Positions 6,442-14,914 of a stretch of 34,031 nucleotides of DNA are shown piece by piece; the first letter of the stretch is position 1; the number at the start of each line of letters is the position of its first letter. This DNA is from Dolosicoccus paucivorans (GTDB taxonomy: Bacteria > Bacillota > Bacilli > Lactobacillales > Aerococcaceae), in NCBI RefSeq assembly GCF_900100125.1, contig NZ_FNEL01000014.1, positions 1 to 34,031 of the forward strand. The letters are read 5' to 3'. The notes under the pieces were generated by a model that worked only from the letters and a program-made list of their open reading frames with translations, made no database searches and was not told where the DNA came from. Position numbers and translations under genes: made by a program.

Positions 6442-8901
6442 ATGATGTTTGAAGAATTATTTACACAGAGCGCTCAGCGTGCGATGGTCCATGCTGCTGA
6501 ACAAGCGTATTTTCTAGATCATCAAGTGATTGGAACGGAACATATTTTACTAGGACTTGCTAAAGAAGAACAAGGCATTGCCTCTAAAGCTCTTGAACGA
6601 GTAGGAGTAACTTATGAGGTTTTAATTAATGAATTAGAGTCCATTCACGGAATTAAAAGCCAACCTAAATCTGGTACAGAAATTATTATTCCGTATTCTC
6701 CAAGAGCAAAGAAAGTAATTATGAACGCGTCTCGCGATGCTAAACGTTTAGGTGTGGCTAAAGTGGGTACGGAACATTTATTAATGGGACTCCTACGAGA
6801 AGACACCTTAGCAACAGTGATGTTGCGCAATTTAGGTGTAGAATTTAGCGACTTACGTAAAGCTTTGTATGACTTACTCGGCATTCAACCACAACAAGCC
6901 GACGGCGCACCTCGTCGAGGTAAACCACAACAAAAAGCTGCAGACAGTGCAACGCCGACTTTAGATAGCGTAGCCCGTGATTTAACTAAAATTGCGCGAG
7001 AAGGAAAATTGGATCCTGTCGTTGGTCGTGACGAAGAAGTTCGTCGCATGATTCAAATTATTAGCCGCCGTACGAAAAATAACCCCGTCTTAGTAGGAGA
7101 ACCCGGTGTAGGTAAAACAGCAGCCGTGGAAGGGTTAGCATTACGAATGGTTAGTGGCGAAGTACCAAAAACGATTGCTAAGAAACGTTTGATGATGCTT
7201 GATATGGGGTCTCTTGTTGCCGGGACTAAATATCGCGGTGAGTTTGAAGAACGCATGAAAAGTATTATTGAAGAAATTAGACAAGATGGCCAAGTGATTT
7301 TATTCGTTGACGAGTTACACACCCTTATTGGTGCAGGAGGAGCTGAAGGAGCGATTGATGCTTCGAACATTTTAAAACCAGCTCTTGCTCGAGGCGAAAT
7401 TCAAACCATTGGAGCCACAACTCTTGATGAGTATCAAAAATATATCGAAAAAGACGCTGCATTAGCCCGTCGTTTCTCTCGTGTCATGATTGATGAACCA
7501 ACTCCTGAAGATACCTTATTGATTTTAGAAGGTATTCAAAAGAATTACGAAGAACATCATGACGTAGAAATTACACCAGAAGCGTTACAAGAAGCAGTGA
7601 CTTTAAGTGTACGCTACATGACTGATCGCCGCTTACCAGATAAAGCGATCGATTTAATTGATGAAGCCTCTGCTAAAGTTCGTCTTGATGCTTCGATTAG
7701 TCAAAGTCGTGTGAAAGCTTTAGAAGAAAAAGTTAAAGATATCATTGCCCAAAAGGAATTGGCTATTTTAGACCGTAATTTTGAGCGAGCTTCTGAGCTA
7801 CGTGAAGAAGAGGAAAAATTAGAAGAAACGTTAGCTAAAGCTTCTGCTAAAGAAAAAGATGGCAAAAAAGAAACAGTGGAAAAGGTAACTCCAGAAGATA
7901 TTGCTGAAGTGGTTGCTACTGCGACAGGTGTTCCGGTTACTCAAATTGACAAAAAAGAAAGTGATCGTTTAATTCACTTAGAACAAGAATTGCATGAACG
8001 TGTTATCGGGCAAGATGATGCTGTTTCTGCGGTATCGCGCGCGATTCGCCGTTCAAGAAGTGGGTTAAGTAGTGGACGTCGTCCAATTGGTTCATTCCTC
8101 TTCTTAGGTCCAACTGGTGTTGGTAAGACAGAATTAGCTAAAGCGCTAGCTGAATCAATGTTTGGTAGTGAAGAGAACATGATCCGAATCGACATGTCAG
8201 AATACATGGAAAAACATACAGTGTCACGTTTAATTGGTTCACCTCCAGGATACGTAGGGTATGATGAAGCAGGTCAATTAACTGAACAAGTGCGTCAAAA
8301 ACCTTACAGCGTCATTTTACTAGACGAAGTAGAAAAAGCTCACCCTGACGTCTTTAACATCTTGCTTCAAGTGTTAGATGATGGTCAATTAACGGACTCT
8401 AAAGGTCGCCGTGTTGACTTTAGAAATACAATCATCATTATGACATCAAACATTGGAGCGACTGCGTTACGAGATGAAAAAACTGTTGGATTTGGTGCTG
8501 TGTCCTTTGAAGATAACTTTAAAGCGATGGAAGCGCGTATTTTAGAAGAGTTGAAAAAGGTCTTTAGACCAGAGTTGTTAAACCGAATCGACGAATCCAT
8601 CGTCTTCCATTCTCTATCTAAAGAACAAATCCGTGAAATTGTTAAACTTCATGCAGAAGACGTTGTTAAACGACTTGAAGAAATGGAAATTAGTGCTCGC
8701 GTCACACCGACAGCCATTGATATTATCGCTGAAGCTGGTTTCGATCCGGAATATGGAGCAAGACCAATCCGTCGCGCAATTCAAAAACAAATTGAAGATG
8801 AATTGAGTGAAATGTTACTTCGTGGTGATGTAACAGTGGGGGATGCGATTACGATCGGTGGTCGTTCTGGTAAAATTAATATCGGCAACCGCTCCAAATA
8901 A
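6442..8901 (+). CDS. clpC: ClpC, Hsp100/AAA+ unfoldase of the Clp protease
   Basis: The ATP-dependent unfoldase that feeds substrates to ClpP. In 819 residues it has two N-terminal Clp repeats (about 1-145), AAA1 with Walker A GEPGVGKT (219-226) and D290-E291, and a UVR-like coiled-coil M-domain (about 423-475) that separates ClpC from ClpA/ClpE. AAA2 has Walker A GPTGVGKT (556-563) and D628-E629, and the D2-small domain has [15 protein letters not shown]. Two ATGs are adjacent (6442, 6445); GAGGTG at 6434-6439 is spaced better for the second, giving 818 aa. It is co-transcribed with ctsR and repressed by it. No adaptor gene (mcsB, mecA) is nearby. Confidence 0.96.
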   Translation: MMFEELFTQSAQRAMVHAAEQAYFLDHQVIGTEHILLGLAKEEQGIASKALERVGVTYEVLINELESIHGIKSQPKSGTEIIIPYSPRAKKVIMNASRDAKRLGVAKVGTEHLLMGLLREDTLATVMLRNLGVEFSDLRKALYDLLGIQPQQADGAPRRGKPQQKAADSATPTLDSVARDLTKIAREGKLDPVVGRDEEVRRMIQIISRRTKNNPVLVGEPGVGKTAAVEGLALRMVSGEVPKTIAKKRLMMLDMGSLVAGTKYRGEFEERMKSIIEEIRQDGQVILFVDELHTLIGAGGAEGAIDASNILKPALARGEIQTIGATTLDEYQKYIEKDAALARRFSRVMIDEPTPEDTLLILEGIQKNYEEHHDVEITPEALQEAVTLSVRYMTDRRLPDKAIDLIDEASAKVRLDASISQSRVKALEEKVKDIIAQKELAILDRNFERASELREEEEKLEETLAKASAKEKDGKKETVEKVTPEDIAEVVATATGVPVTQIDKKESDRLIHLEQELHERVIGQDDAVSAVSRAIRRSRSGLSSGRRPIGSFLFLGPTGVGKTELAKALAESMFGSEENMIRIDMSEYMEKHTVSRLIGSPPGYVGYDEAGQLTEQVRQKPYSVILLDEVEKAHPDVFNILLQVLDDGQLTDSKGRRVDFRNTIIIMTSNIGATALRDEKTVGFGAVSFEDNFKAMEARILEELKKVFRPELLNRIDESIVFHSLSKEQIREIVKLHAEDVVKRLEEMEISARVTPTAIDIIAEAGFDPEYGARPIRRAIQKQIEDELSEMLLRGDVTVGDAITIGGRSGKINIGNRSK

Positions 8902-8916
8902 TCTTTATACAGAAAA

Positions 8917-8960
8917 ATCCTGCTCGCTTCTTATTTTTTAAGAAGTTAGCAGGATCTTTT
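8917..8960. terminator. Bidirectional terminator between clpC and thrB
   Basis: A long stem (8917-8933 with 8939-8955; one mismatch, one G-U) has a TTTTT loop. T-runs on the right and A-runs on the left serve the converging clpC (+) and hom-thrC-thrB (-) transcripts. Confidence 0.88.
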
Positions 8961-9862
8961 TATTTTGCAGGAACAATTTGAACTTGTTCATGTTGGCATG
9001 AAGGAACTTTTTGGTTAAGTGATTCTAAAATGTCAGACGCTTTTTCTTTAGGACATAAAGTAAGCATTGTTGGACCAGCGCCAGAGATCACTGTCGCATA
9101 AGCACCTAAACTTAAAGCACATTCTTTAATCTCGTTGAATTCAGGGATTAGTTTCTGACGGTAAGGCTCATGAATTAAGTCTTTCATCATGAGTTGTCCC
9201 ATCTTGTCATATTCTTTCTTTAAGGCGGCTAAAAGCATTAAACTGCCTACCGCATTTTGCATAGCAACTTCACCTGCGTGATAACTTTCAGGTAAAATGC
9301 TTCGTGCCTCTTGTGTACTAACCTCATAGGGAGGAATAGACACAATTAAAGTGACATCTTCCAAGTTGAGTACTTCATAATACAGCTCTTCTTGATGAGA
9401 GTTTTCTTGCGGTTGATAATACCCAATAAATAGTCCACCAGTCACACAAGGCCCCACATTATCAGGGTGCCCTTCAAAAAAACTGGCTAGACGCACTTTA
9501 TCAAAGTCCGATAAAGATAACTGACAGTAATGATTGGCTAACTCTACTCCAGCAACAATCGCAGAAGCTGAACTTCCTAAACCGTGAGTTAAAGGAATTG
9601 TGCTAGTCATTTCTAAGTGTAATGTCGGCAAAGTGTGTCCGAACTCTTTAGCGACTTGTCTAGCGACTTTGATGATTAAATTTTCTTCATTACAAGGGAG
9701 CACTTCTAAGTCAGGAGACTTAAAAGATACTTGCCATTGACTACTTGGTTTAGCTTTCACCTCTAGAAATTTATCGACCGCAATTCCCATCGAATCAAAG
9801 CCGATGCCTAAATTGGCACTGGTGGCGGGAACTTTGACATGAAATAAATCTGATACTGCCAT
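8960..9862 (-). CDS. thrB: Homoserine kinase
   Basis: Phosphorylates L-homoserine with ATP to O-phosphohomoserine, the penultimate step of threonine synthesis. The 300-residue protein is a GHMP kinase: an N-terminal VPATSANLGIGFDSMGIAV motif (11-29), the nucleotide-binding loop LTHGLGSSASA (91-101) and the C-terminal glycine-rich ISGAGPTM. Length is normal for the family. It starts at an ATG served by AAGGGA and lies 9 nt after thrC as the last gene of hom-thrC-thrB. The stop codon lies right beside the bidirectional terminator. Confidence 0.95.
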   Translation of the reverse strand: MAVSDLFHVKVPATSANLGIGFDSMGIAVDKFLEVKAKPSSQWQVSFKSPDLEVLPCNEENLIIKVARQVAKEFGHTLPTLHLEMTSTIPLTHGLGSSASAIVAGVELANHYCQLSLSDFDKVRLASFFEGHPDNVGPCVTGGLFIGYYQPQENSHQEELYYEVLNLEDVTLIVSIPPYEVSTQEARSILPESYHAGEVAMQNAVGSLMLLAALKKEYDKMGQLMMKDLIHEPYRQKLIPEFNEIKECALSLGAYATVISGAGPTMLTLCPKEKASDILESLNQKVPSCQHEQVQIVPAK

Positions 9863-9871
9863 AACGATCCC

Positions 9872-10942
9872 TTATTTTTCTAAATCATTAATAAATTTAA
9901 CAATTGTTTCTTCATCATTTGGTAGAAGAGTTGGTTTTTGAGTAATCTGTTCGATGGCTGTTTCAGGGTCTTTCAAACCGTTTCCAGTTAAAATAGTCAC
10001 CACTGTTGCACCCTTTTCAATTTTGCCTTCTTCTAAAGAACGTAACATTCCAGCTACAGAAGCAGCTGAACCTGGTTCACAAAAAACTCCTTCTTCGCCA
10101 GCAATGCGTTCGTAAGCATTTAAAATCTCTTCATCAGTGACGGCTTCAATCACCCCGCCTGACTCATCGCGAGCAGCTTCAGCTAATTTCCAGCTTGCAG
10201 GGTTTCCGATACGAATCGCTGTTGCGACCGTTTCTGGATTAGTCACTGGGTGGCCTTTCACAATAGGTGCAGCTCCTTCAGCTTGGAAGCCGTACATTTT
10301 AGGTAAGCCCGTTCCTTTTTGGTCGTTATACTCTTTAAACCCTTTCCAATAAGCTGAAATATTTCCAGCGTTTCCTACCGGAATAGTCAAGTAGTCAGGG
10401 GCTTTTTCTAAAGCATCTACAATTTCAAAGGCTGCTGTTTTTTGACCTTCTAAACGATATGGGTTAACAGAGTTCACTAGTGCAATGCCTGGGTTTTCTT
10501 CGGCAATCTTTTTAACGATTTCTAAAGCGTCATCGAAGTTACCTTGAATTTCGATAATTTGTGCGCCATACATCATTGCTTGAGCCATTTTACCCATCGC
10601 AATTTTTCCTTCAGGAATTAAAACAATGGTGTTTAACCCGATGCGTGAACCATAAGCAGCTGCTGAAGCAGAGGTGTTACCAGTTGAAGCACAAATAATA
10701 GTATGAGCTCCTTCTTCTTTTGCTTTAGCAACGGCCATCACCATCCCACGGTCTTTAAAAGAGCCTGTTGGGTTTAATCCTTCAAACTTTGCGTAAAGGT
10801 TCGCACCGTATTGCTCGCTTAAGTTATTTAAACGAATTAAAGGAGTATTTCCTTCATATAAAGATAATTCAGGGGTTTTGTCAGTAACCGGTAAGTAATC
10901 TTTATATTCTTTGATTAATCCTTGCCAATATTTAAAAGTCAT
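9872..10942 (-). CDS. thrC: Threonine synthase
   Basis: A PLP enzyme converting O-phosphohomoserine to L-threonine. The 356-residue protein belongs to the short class of the Bacillus type. It has EGNTPLIRL (30-38), the PLP-binding Lys63 in TGSFKDRGM, the [15 protein letters not shown] phosphate-binding region, and the [15 protein letters not shown] segment. A late [10 protein letters not shown] motif completes the fold. It starts 2 nt downstream of the hom stop and is followed 9 nt later by thrB, so the three genes are a tight operon. Confidence 0.95.
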   Translation of the reverse strand: MTFKYWQGLIKEYKDYLPVTDKTPELSLYEGNTPLIRLNNLSEQYGANLYAKFEGLNPTGSFKDRGMVMAVAKAKEEGAHTIICASTGNTSASAAAYGSRIGLNTIVLIPEGKIAMGKMAQAMMYGAQIIEIQGNFDDALEIVKKIAEENPGIALVNSVNPYRLEGQKTAAFEIVDALEKAPDYLTIPVGNAGNISAYWKGFKEYNDQKGTGLPKMYGFQAEGAAPIVKGHPVTNPETVATAIRIGNPASWKLAEAARDESGGVIEAVTDEEILNAYERIAGEEGVFCEPGSAASVAGMLRSLEEGKIEKGATVVTILTGNGLKDPETAIEQITQKPTLLPNDEETIVKFINDLEK

Positions 10943-10944
10943 AA

Positions 10945-12144
10945 CTATAGTTCTCCTTCGATTTGATAGATTGCAGCGAGTGAATCATATTCTTGTAGTT
11001 TAAGACGTTTTTCAAGTGGTAAATTTTGAATAAGAGCGACACCTTCATCTTTGATTTGGGCTGATATCTCTAGTGCTTCTAGAGCTTTTTGAGCCTCTTG
11101 GGTATTTTGGAAGCGCACGTAATAGTTCAATGGACGTTCATCTTGTTGAATCGTTGCTTGTTTTGCCGGCGTAAAGTTTTTAGGGTAGTGGCGACGATTA
11201 GCGATTTGCATAATGTCTGAAACAACGGCAGAAGCGGTTTCTAAACTACCTGCGCCTGGTCCGAATAAAGCTGTTTCTCCGATAGCGTTACCTTTAATAA
11301 CGACGCCATTTTGCGCATAGTGTACGTTAGATAAAGGGGATTCTTTTGTGACCATCATTGGAGCAACTTTGACAGCTAATGTATCGTCACTTAATCGGCT
11401 TCCTTTAGCAATAAGTTTTACTTTAAAACCTAATTGATTTCCTAACTCCACGTCTTTTGAATCGATTTGTGTAATACCATCAACGTCAACATCATTAACG
11501 TCAATTGAAAGCCCGAAAGCTAAACGTGATAAAATAGTGATTTTGTAACGAACATCGAATCCTTCAACATCATTAGTTGGGTCTGCTTCTGCAAAGCCAG
11601 CTGCTTGTGCTTCTTTTAAAGCTTTATCATAGCTCCAACGATCAAAATCCATCTTAGATAAAATATAGTTCGATGTTCCGTTTAAAATACCCGTTAAATC
11701 AGTCAGTTGGTTAGCAGATAACCCCACTTCAACAGCGTTGAGTAGCGGAATTCCTCCACCAACACTTGCTTCATAGAGTAATAATGTTCCGTGTTCATTG
11801 GCAATAGCTACCAACTCATCAATGCGATTGGCCAGTAAATCTTTATTGGCAGTTACGACGTGCTTTCCTTTAGCCAGTAACGTCGCAATGTAGTCGCCTG
11901 CTGGATCTAACCCACCCATGGTCTCTACAACCACGTCTACATCGCTATTATAAATATCTTCGATATTATTTGTTATGGTTACATTTGTAGTATCTACCGT
12001 TAAATTCTTTCCTTCGTTGCGGTCTAACGCATGGGTAATGGTGAGGGGTTCACCTAATATTGATTGAATTTTCTCTTGGTTTGTTTGAATAACATTAAAC
12101 ACACCACTTCCAACAGTTCCAACGCCTAAAACGGCCACCTTCAT
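10945..12144 (-). CDS. hom: Homoserine dehydrogenase
   Basis: Reduces aspartate semialdehyde to homoserine with NAD(P)H, feeding threonine and methionine synthesis. From the ATG at 12144 (399 aa) it has a Rossmann motif [11 protein letters not shown], the ATP/NAD-domain segment [10 protein letters not shown], and the catalytic-domain signature [14 protein letters not shown] followed by [12 protein letters not shown] short C-terminal region, about 320-399, resembles an ACT regulatory domain, so threonine feedback is possible (inference). An in-frame TTG 6 nt upstream is only 3 nt from GGAGG, so the ATG is preferred. First gene of hom-thrC-thrB, divergent from the aspartokinase gene. Confidence 0.95.
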   Translation of the reverse strand: MKVAVLGVGTVGSGVFNVIQTNQEKIQSILGEPLTITHALDRNEGKNLTVDTTNVTITNNIEDIYNSDVDVVVETMGGLDPAGDYIATLLAKGKHVVTANKDLLANRIDELVAIANEHGTLLLYEASVGGGIPLLNAVEVGLSANQLTDLTGILNGTSNYILSKMDFDRWSYDKALKEAQAAGFAEADPTNDVEGFDVRYKITILSRLAFGLSIDVNDVDVDGITQIDSKDVELGNQLGFKVKLIAKGSRLSDDTLAVKVAPMMVTKESPLSNVHYAQNGVVIKGNAIGETALFGPGAGSLETASAVVSDIMQIANRRHYPKNFTPAKQATIQQDERPLNYYVRFQNTQEAQKALEALEISAQIKDEGVALIQNLPLEKRLKLQEYDSLAAIYQIEGEL

Positions 12145-12168
12145 TGTCAAAAACCTCCTTTTGGTTAA

Positions 12169-12199
12169 TATACTTATTAATTTTAGTACTAAAAGTATA
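12169..12199. promoter_or_regulatory. Palindromic site in the hom / aspartokinase divergent region
   Basis: TTTTAGTACTAAAA (12181-12194) is a perfect 14-bp palindrome. A second inverted pair, TATACTT (12169-12175) and AAGTATA (12193-12199), flanks and overlaps it. The position between two divergent genes of one pathway suggests an operator. No T-box or other leader structure was recognised. Confidence 0.4.
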
Positions 12200-12301
12200 A
12201 AAACACAAGGTTAAATCTATGAAAAGACTTCTCATAATAAAAAGTTTAGTGTAAGATAGTAATTGTTATTAAAGGAATTTCAAATTAAAGGATGGTTAAA
12301 A

Positions 12302-13660
12302 ATGAAAGTGGCAAAGTTTGGCGGAAGCTCTTTAAGTAACGCTGAGCAAATTAAAAAAGTATCTCGTATTATTCAAAATGATCCAGCAATTCGTATTGTA
12401 GTGGTCTCAGCTCCGGGAGTACGCTTTCCGGAAGATATTAAAGTAACAGATTTATTAATTGATCTTTATCGTTGTCAATCTAATGGAGAAGATGTTCAAA
12501 AACCGCTTCAATTAATTTTAGATCGCTACCGAGATATTATAACGGATTTAGATCTAGATGAATCTTTAGTCGAAACATTTGAAAAGACATTACTTACTTA
12601 TTTAGACACGATTAAAGACCCTAAACGCTTAGAAGATGCTTTAAAGTCTTCAGGAGAAGACTTCAATGCTCAAGTGATGAGTCAATATTTAACAAGCATT
12701 GGAAACCCTTCTAAATACGTCTCACCAAAAGAAGCAGGCATTATTGTTTCTGATGAACCAGGAAATGCGCGCTTATTATCGGAGTCCTATGAAAAGATCG
12801 CTCAGTTAAGGGATGAAGAAGAATTATTAATTGTTCCTGGCTTTTTTGGTTATTCAAAAGCGGGTGATATTGTCACTTTCTCTAGAGGTGGATCGGATAT
12901 TACGGGTGCCATTTTAGCTAGTGGTGTGGATGCGGATGTTTATGAAAACTATACAGATGTTTCTTATATTTATTCTGCTCACCCAGGAATCATTAAAAAT
13001 CCCCATGCAATTCACGAATTAACTTATAAGGAAATGCGAGAATTAGCTTATTCAGGATTTGGTATCTTCCATGATGAGGCGCTAGAACCCGTTTATAAAC
13101 ACCGCATTCCGGTGATGGTGCGAAATACGAATCGCCCGGACATTGAAGGGACGATGATTGTATCGACTCGTGAAATTGATGCAAACACGCCGGTAACGGG
13201 TATTGCAGGTGATGATGGGTTTATTTCCATTTCCATCGAAAAATACTTATTAAACCGAGAAGTAGGGTTTACACGTCGTCTACTGCAAATTTTTGACGAT
13301 TTTGGGGTATCCATTGAACATATTCCAACGGGAATTGACAACATTTCGGTCATTATTCGTCAGCAAAAGCTAGATGAGAGTGGAGTTTCGTTAGATACTA
13401 TTTTAAACAAAATTAAAGAAGTCCTTGAGCCTGAAGAGTTAGAAGTAGAAGAGAATCTATCTTTAATTATGGTGGTCGGTGAAGGCATGCGTGAAGGGGT
13501 CGGGGTATTAAACACCGCTACGGAGGCGTTAAGTCAAAGTGATATTAACATTCGCATGATTAACCAAGGTGCTTCAGAAGTAAGTATGACCTTTACCATT
13601 CAATCGACTCAAGAAGAAAAAGCTTTGAAAACGTTATATAATGCATACTTTAATAAATAA
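12302..13660 (+). CDS. Aspartate kinase (monofunctional, AK III-like)
   Basis: Phosphorylates L-aspartate, the entry step to lysine, threonine and methionine. The ATG at 12302 (452 aa) is preferred over a TTG at 12263, because AAAGGATGG precedes it and the protein then begins exactly at MKVAKFGGSSL, the KFGGSS nucleotide-binding motif. Further family segments are VVSAPG, IVPGFFGY, and FSRGGSDITGAILA. Two C-terminal ACT domains (about 305-452) indicate allosteric control by an amino acid. Length resembles Bacillus YclM. It is divergent from hom-thrC-thrB across a palindromic intergenic region, so threonine-linked regulation is a reasonable guess. Confidence 0.92.
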   Translation: MKVAKFGGSSLSNAEQIKKVSRIIQNDPAIRIVVVSAPGVRFPEDIKVTDLLIDLYRCQSNGEDVQKPLQLILDRYRDIITDLDLDESLVETFEKTLLTYLDTIKDPKRLEDALKSSGEDFNAQVMSQYLTSIGNPSKYVSPKEAGIIVSDEPGNARLLSESYEKIAQLRDEEELLIVPGFFGYSKAGDIVTFSRGGSDITGAILASGVDADVYENYTDVSYIYSAHPGIIKNPHAIHELTYKEMRELAYSGFGIFHDEALEPVYKHRIPVMVRNTNRPDIEGTMIVSTREIDANTPVTGIAGDDGFISISIEKYLLNREVGFTRRLLQIFDDFGVSIEHIPTGIDNISVIIRQQKLDESGVSLDTILNKIKEVLEPEELEVEENLSLIMVVGEGMREGVGVLNTATEALSQSDINIRMINQGASEVSMTFTIQSTQEEKALKTLYNAYFNK

Positions 13661-13706
13661 ACGACTCACTTAGTGAAGTGTATTAATCGTATCTCCTTTA
13701 CGTGTG

Positions 13707-13715
13707 TGCTATAAT
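13707..13715 (+). promoter_or_regulatory. Extended -10 promoter of the YtxH-like gene
   Basis: TGC-TATAAT (TATAAT at 13710-13715) forms a consensus extended -10 about 40 nt upstream of the start. The -35 region is poor. RBS AAAGGAGG follows. Confidence 0.7.
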
Positions 13716-13754
13716 ACAATTATGACAAAGACGTTTATTTAAAGGAGGATTATC

Positions 13755-14093
13755 ATGAGTAAAAATAATTCAAGTGTAGGTCGTATTCTATTAGGATCTG
13801 CATTAGCTGTTGCAGGTTTAGCAGCTTTTGTATACTTTTCTGACGATGCTCGTGAGAAAGTAGAAGGTACTGTAAACCGCGAGCGTGCGAAGTATTTAGT
13901 TAGAAACAAAATGAACGCACCTCAAGCCTTTGTTGATGCAGTAGATAACTTATCTGATAGCGAAGTAACTACATTAATGCGTTCTCTTGACAAAGCAGGC
14001 GATGCAGGTGAGAGTATTTTAGATACTGTTACTGATGCAGTAGATAAAAGTCGCGATCTATTAGAGCGCGTTGCAGATTACTTTGATAACTAA
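13755..14093 (+). CDS. YtxH-like membrane-anchored small protein
   Basis: A 112-residue protein with one N-terminal transmembrane helix (about 10-27, GRILLGSALAVAGLAAFVYF). It is followed by charged, amphipathic helical sequence (DDAREKVEGTVNRERAKYLV, then a heptad-like DSILDTVTDAVDKSRDLLERV-type tail). This layout is that of YtxH/DUF948-type Firmicutes proteins, often linked to general stress, but no biochemical function is known to me. It has its own promoter and terminator, so it is probably monocistronic and well expressed. Confidence 0.7.
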   Translation: MSKNNSSVGRILLGSALAVAGLAAFVYFSDDAREKVEGTVNRERAKYLVRNKMNAPQAFVDAVDNLSDSEVTTLMRSLDKAGDAGESILDTVTDAVDKSRDLLERVADYFDN

Positions 14094-14103
14094 TTTATCT
14101 TTG

Positions 14104-14134
14104 AAAGAGCTCTTTACTAAAGGGGCTCTTTTTT
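14104..14134 (+). terminator. Terminator of the YtxH-like gene
   Basis: AAAGAGCTCTT (14104-14114) pairs with AGGGGCTCTTT (14121-14131) using two G-U pairs. The loop is 6 nt and a T-tract follows. Confidence 0.8.
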
Positions 14135-14162
14135 AATTGGAGAAAGTAAAGGGTGGCGATCG

Positions 14163-14693
14163 ATGAAGCATATCGATGAACTAGAATTAGCTGAACAAAA
14201 AGAGCATCTTCGTTGGATGCAAGAAGCTTTAGATGAAGCGAAAAAAGGAATGGCGATCGGCGAAGTGCCTATCGGTGCAGTGGCTATTTTAGATGGAGAA
14301 ATTATTGCTCGTGGGTATAATTTAAGAGAAGTGAACCAACAAGCTACTTCCCATGCGGAAATGGAAGTTATTCAAAAAGCAAACCAATCTTTAAAGGCTT
14401 GGCGATTATCTAATGCGACATTATACGTCACGTTAGAGCCTTGTGCCATGTGCGCTGGAGCAATTATTTTAGCGCGGTTTAAACAAGTCGTTTACGGCGC
14501 CAAAGATCCTAAAGGAGGCTGTGCGGGTTCGTTAATGAATTTATTAGAAGACGAACGTTTTAACCATCAACCAGAAGTTATTTACGGCGCCTTAGAAGAA
14601 GAGTGTAGTAGCCTTTTAAAAGACTTCTTTCGCCAGTTAAGAAGACGGAATAAACGACGTAAACAAGCTCAAAAAACTAATACTAGCAAATAA
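14163..14693 (+). CDS. tadA: tRNA(adenine-34) deaminase TadA
   Basis: Converts wobble A34 to inosine in tRNA-Arg(ACG). The 176-residue protein has the zinc-deaminase signature H64-A-E66 (catalytic Glu66) and P-C94-AMC97, the two cysteines completing the zinc site. EVPIGAVAI near 34-42 is typical of TadA. The C-terminus is an unusually basic tail (LRRRNKRRKQAQK). The ribosome binding site GGGTGG is weak. It lies directly upstream of the SRP RNA and dnaX, the same order as in Bacillus subtilis. Confidence 0.93.
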   Translation: MKHIDELELAEQKEHLRWMQEALDEAKKGMAIGEVPIGAVAILDGEIIARGYNLREVNQQATSHAEMEVIQKANQSLKAWRLSNATLYVTLEPCAMCAGAIILARFKQVVYGAKDPKGGCAGSLMNLLEDERFNHQPEVIYGALEEECSSLLKDFFRQLRRRNKRRKQAQKTNTSK

Positions 14694-14702
14694 AAACAAA
14701 TG

Positions 14703-14711
14703 TGTTATAAT
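14703..14711 (+). promoter_or_regulatory. Extended -10 promoter of the SRP RNA gene
   Basis: TGT-TATAAT, with TATAAT at 14706-14711, sits 8 nt before the predicted 5' end of the RNA. The tadA stop codon lies only 15-20 nt further upstream. No strong -35 is visible. Confidence 0.7.
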
Positions 14712-14718
14712 AGGTTTT

Positions 14719-14793
14719 GGGCAATGATGGAGCCGTGAATGAGTCAGGGTCGGAAGACAGCAGCTATAAGCGGTGAAGTCATGTGCCTTTTTT
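14719..14793 (+). ncRNA. ffs: Signal recognition particle RNA, small bacterial (4.5S-like) type
   Basis: The core reads GTCAGG-GTC-GGAA-GAC-AGCAGC (14743-14764): a GGAA tetraloop (14752-14755) closed by GUC/GAC, flanked by the CAGG / AGCA symmetric loop that binds Ffh. The ends close through GGCA+ATGA (14720-14727) pairing with TCAT and TGCC (14779-14787). A T-rich tract follows. At about 75 nt it lacks the Alu domain of Bacillus scRNA. The location between tadA and dnaX is the conserved one. Exact ends are estimates. Confidence 0.93.
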
Positions 14794-14809
14794 ATTTTTA
14801 AAATTTAAC

Positions 14810-14844
14810 AAGCTTAGTCAGAAAATACTGGCTAAGCTTTTTTT
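14810..14844 (+). terminator. Terminator between SRP RNA and dnaX
   Basis: An 11-bp stem (14810-14820 with 14829-14839, one G-U) has an 8-nt loop and a run of T. It follows the SRP RNA's own T-tract as a second terminator. Confidence 0.85.
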
Positions 14845-14868
14845 GTCGTCGAACAATGTTTCGATTTT

Positions 14869-14877
14869 TGGTATAAT
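14869..14877 (+). promoter_or_regulatory. Extended -10 promoter of dnaX
   Basis: TGG-TATAAT with TATAAT at 14872-14877, 38 nt upstream of the dnaX ATG and just after the terminator. No clear -35. Confidence 0.7.
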
Positions 14878-14914
14878 AGTAAGGAAGCAACTTTAAGTTA
14901 AAGGAGGGCTAAGA

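Noticed and set aside
7053-7370. Minus-strand open frames inside clpC and other genes, considered as antisense genes.
   Set aside because: They lie fully inside well-supported genes on the other strand, have no ribosome binding site, and their translations look like shadow composition rich in Ser, Pro and Arg.
12145-12301. T-box or amino-acid leader for the threonine genes.
   Set aside because: No T-box sequence (TGGNACCGCG-like), no leader peptide with Thr codons and no terminator hairpin are present.
13661-13706. CACTT/AAGTG inverted repeat (13667-13680) after aspartokinase, considered as a terminator.
   Set aside because: The stem is only 5 bp and there is no following T-tract.
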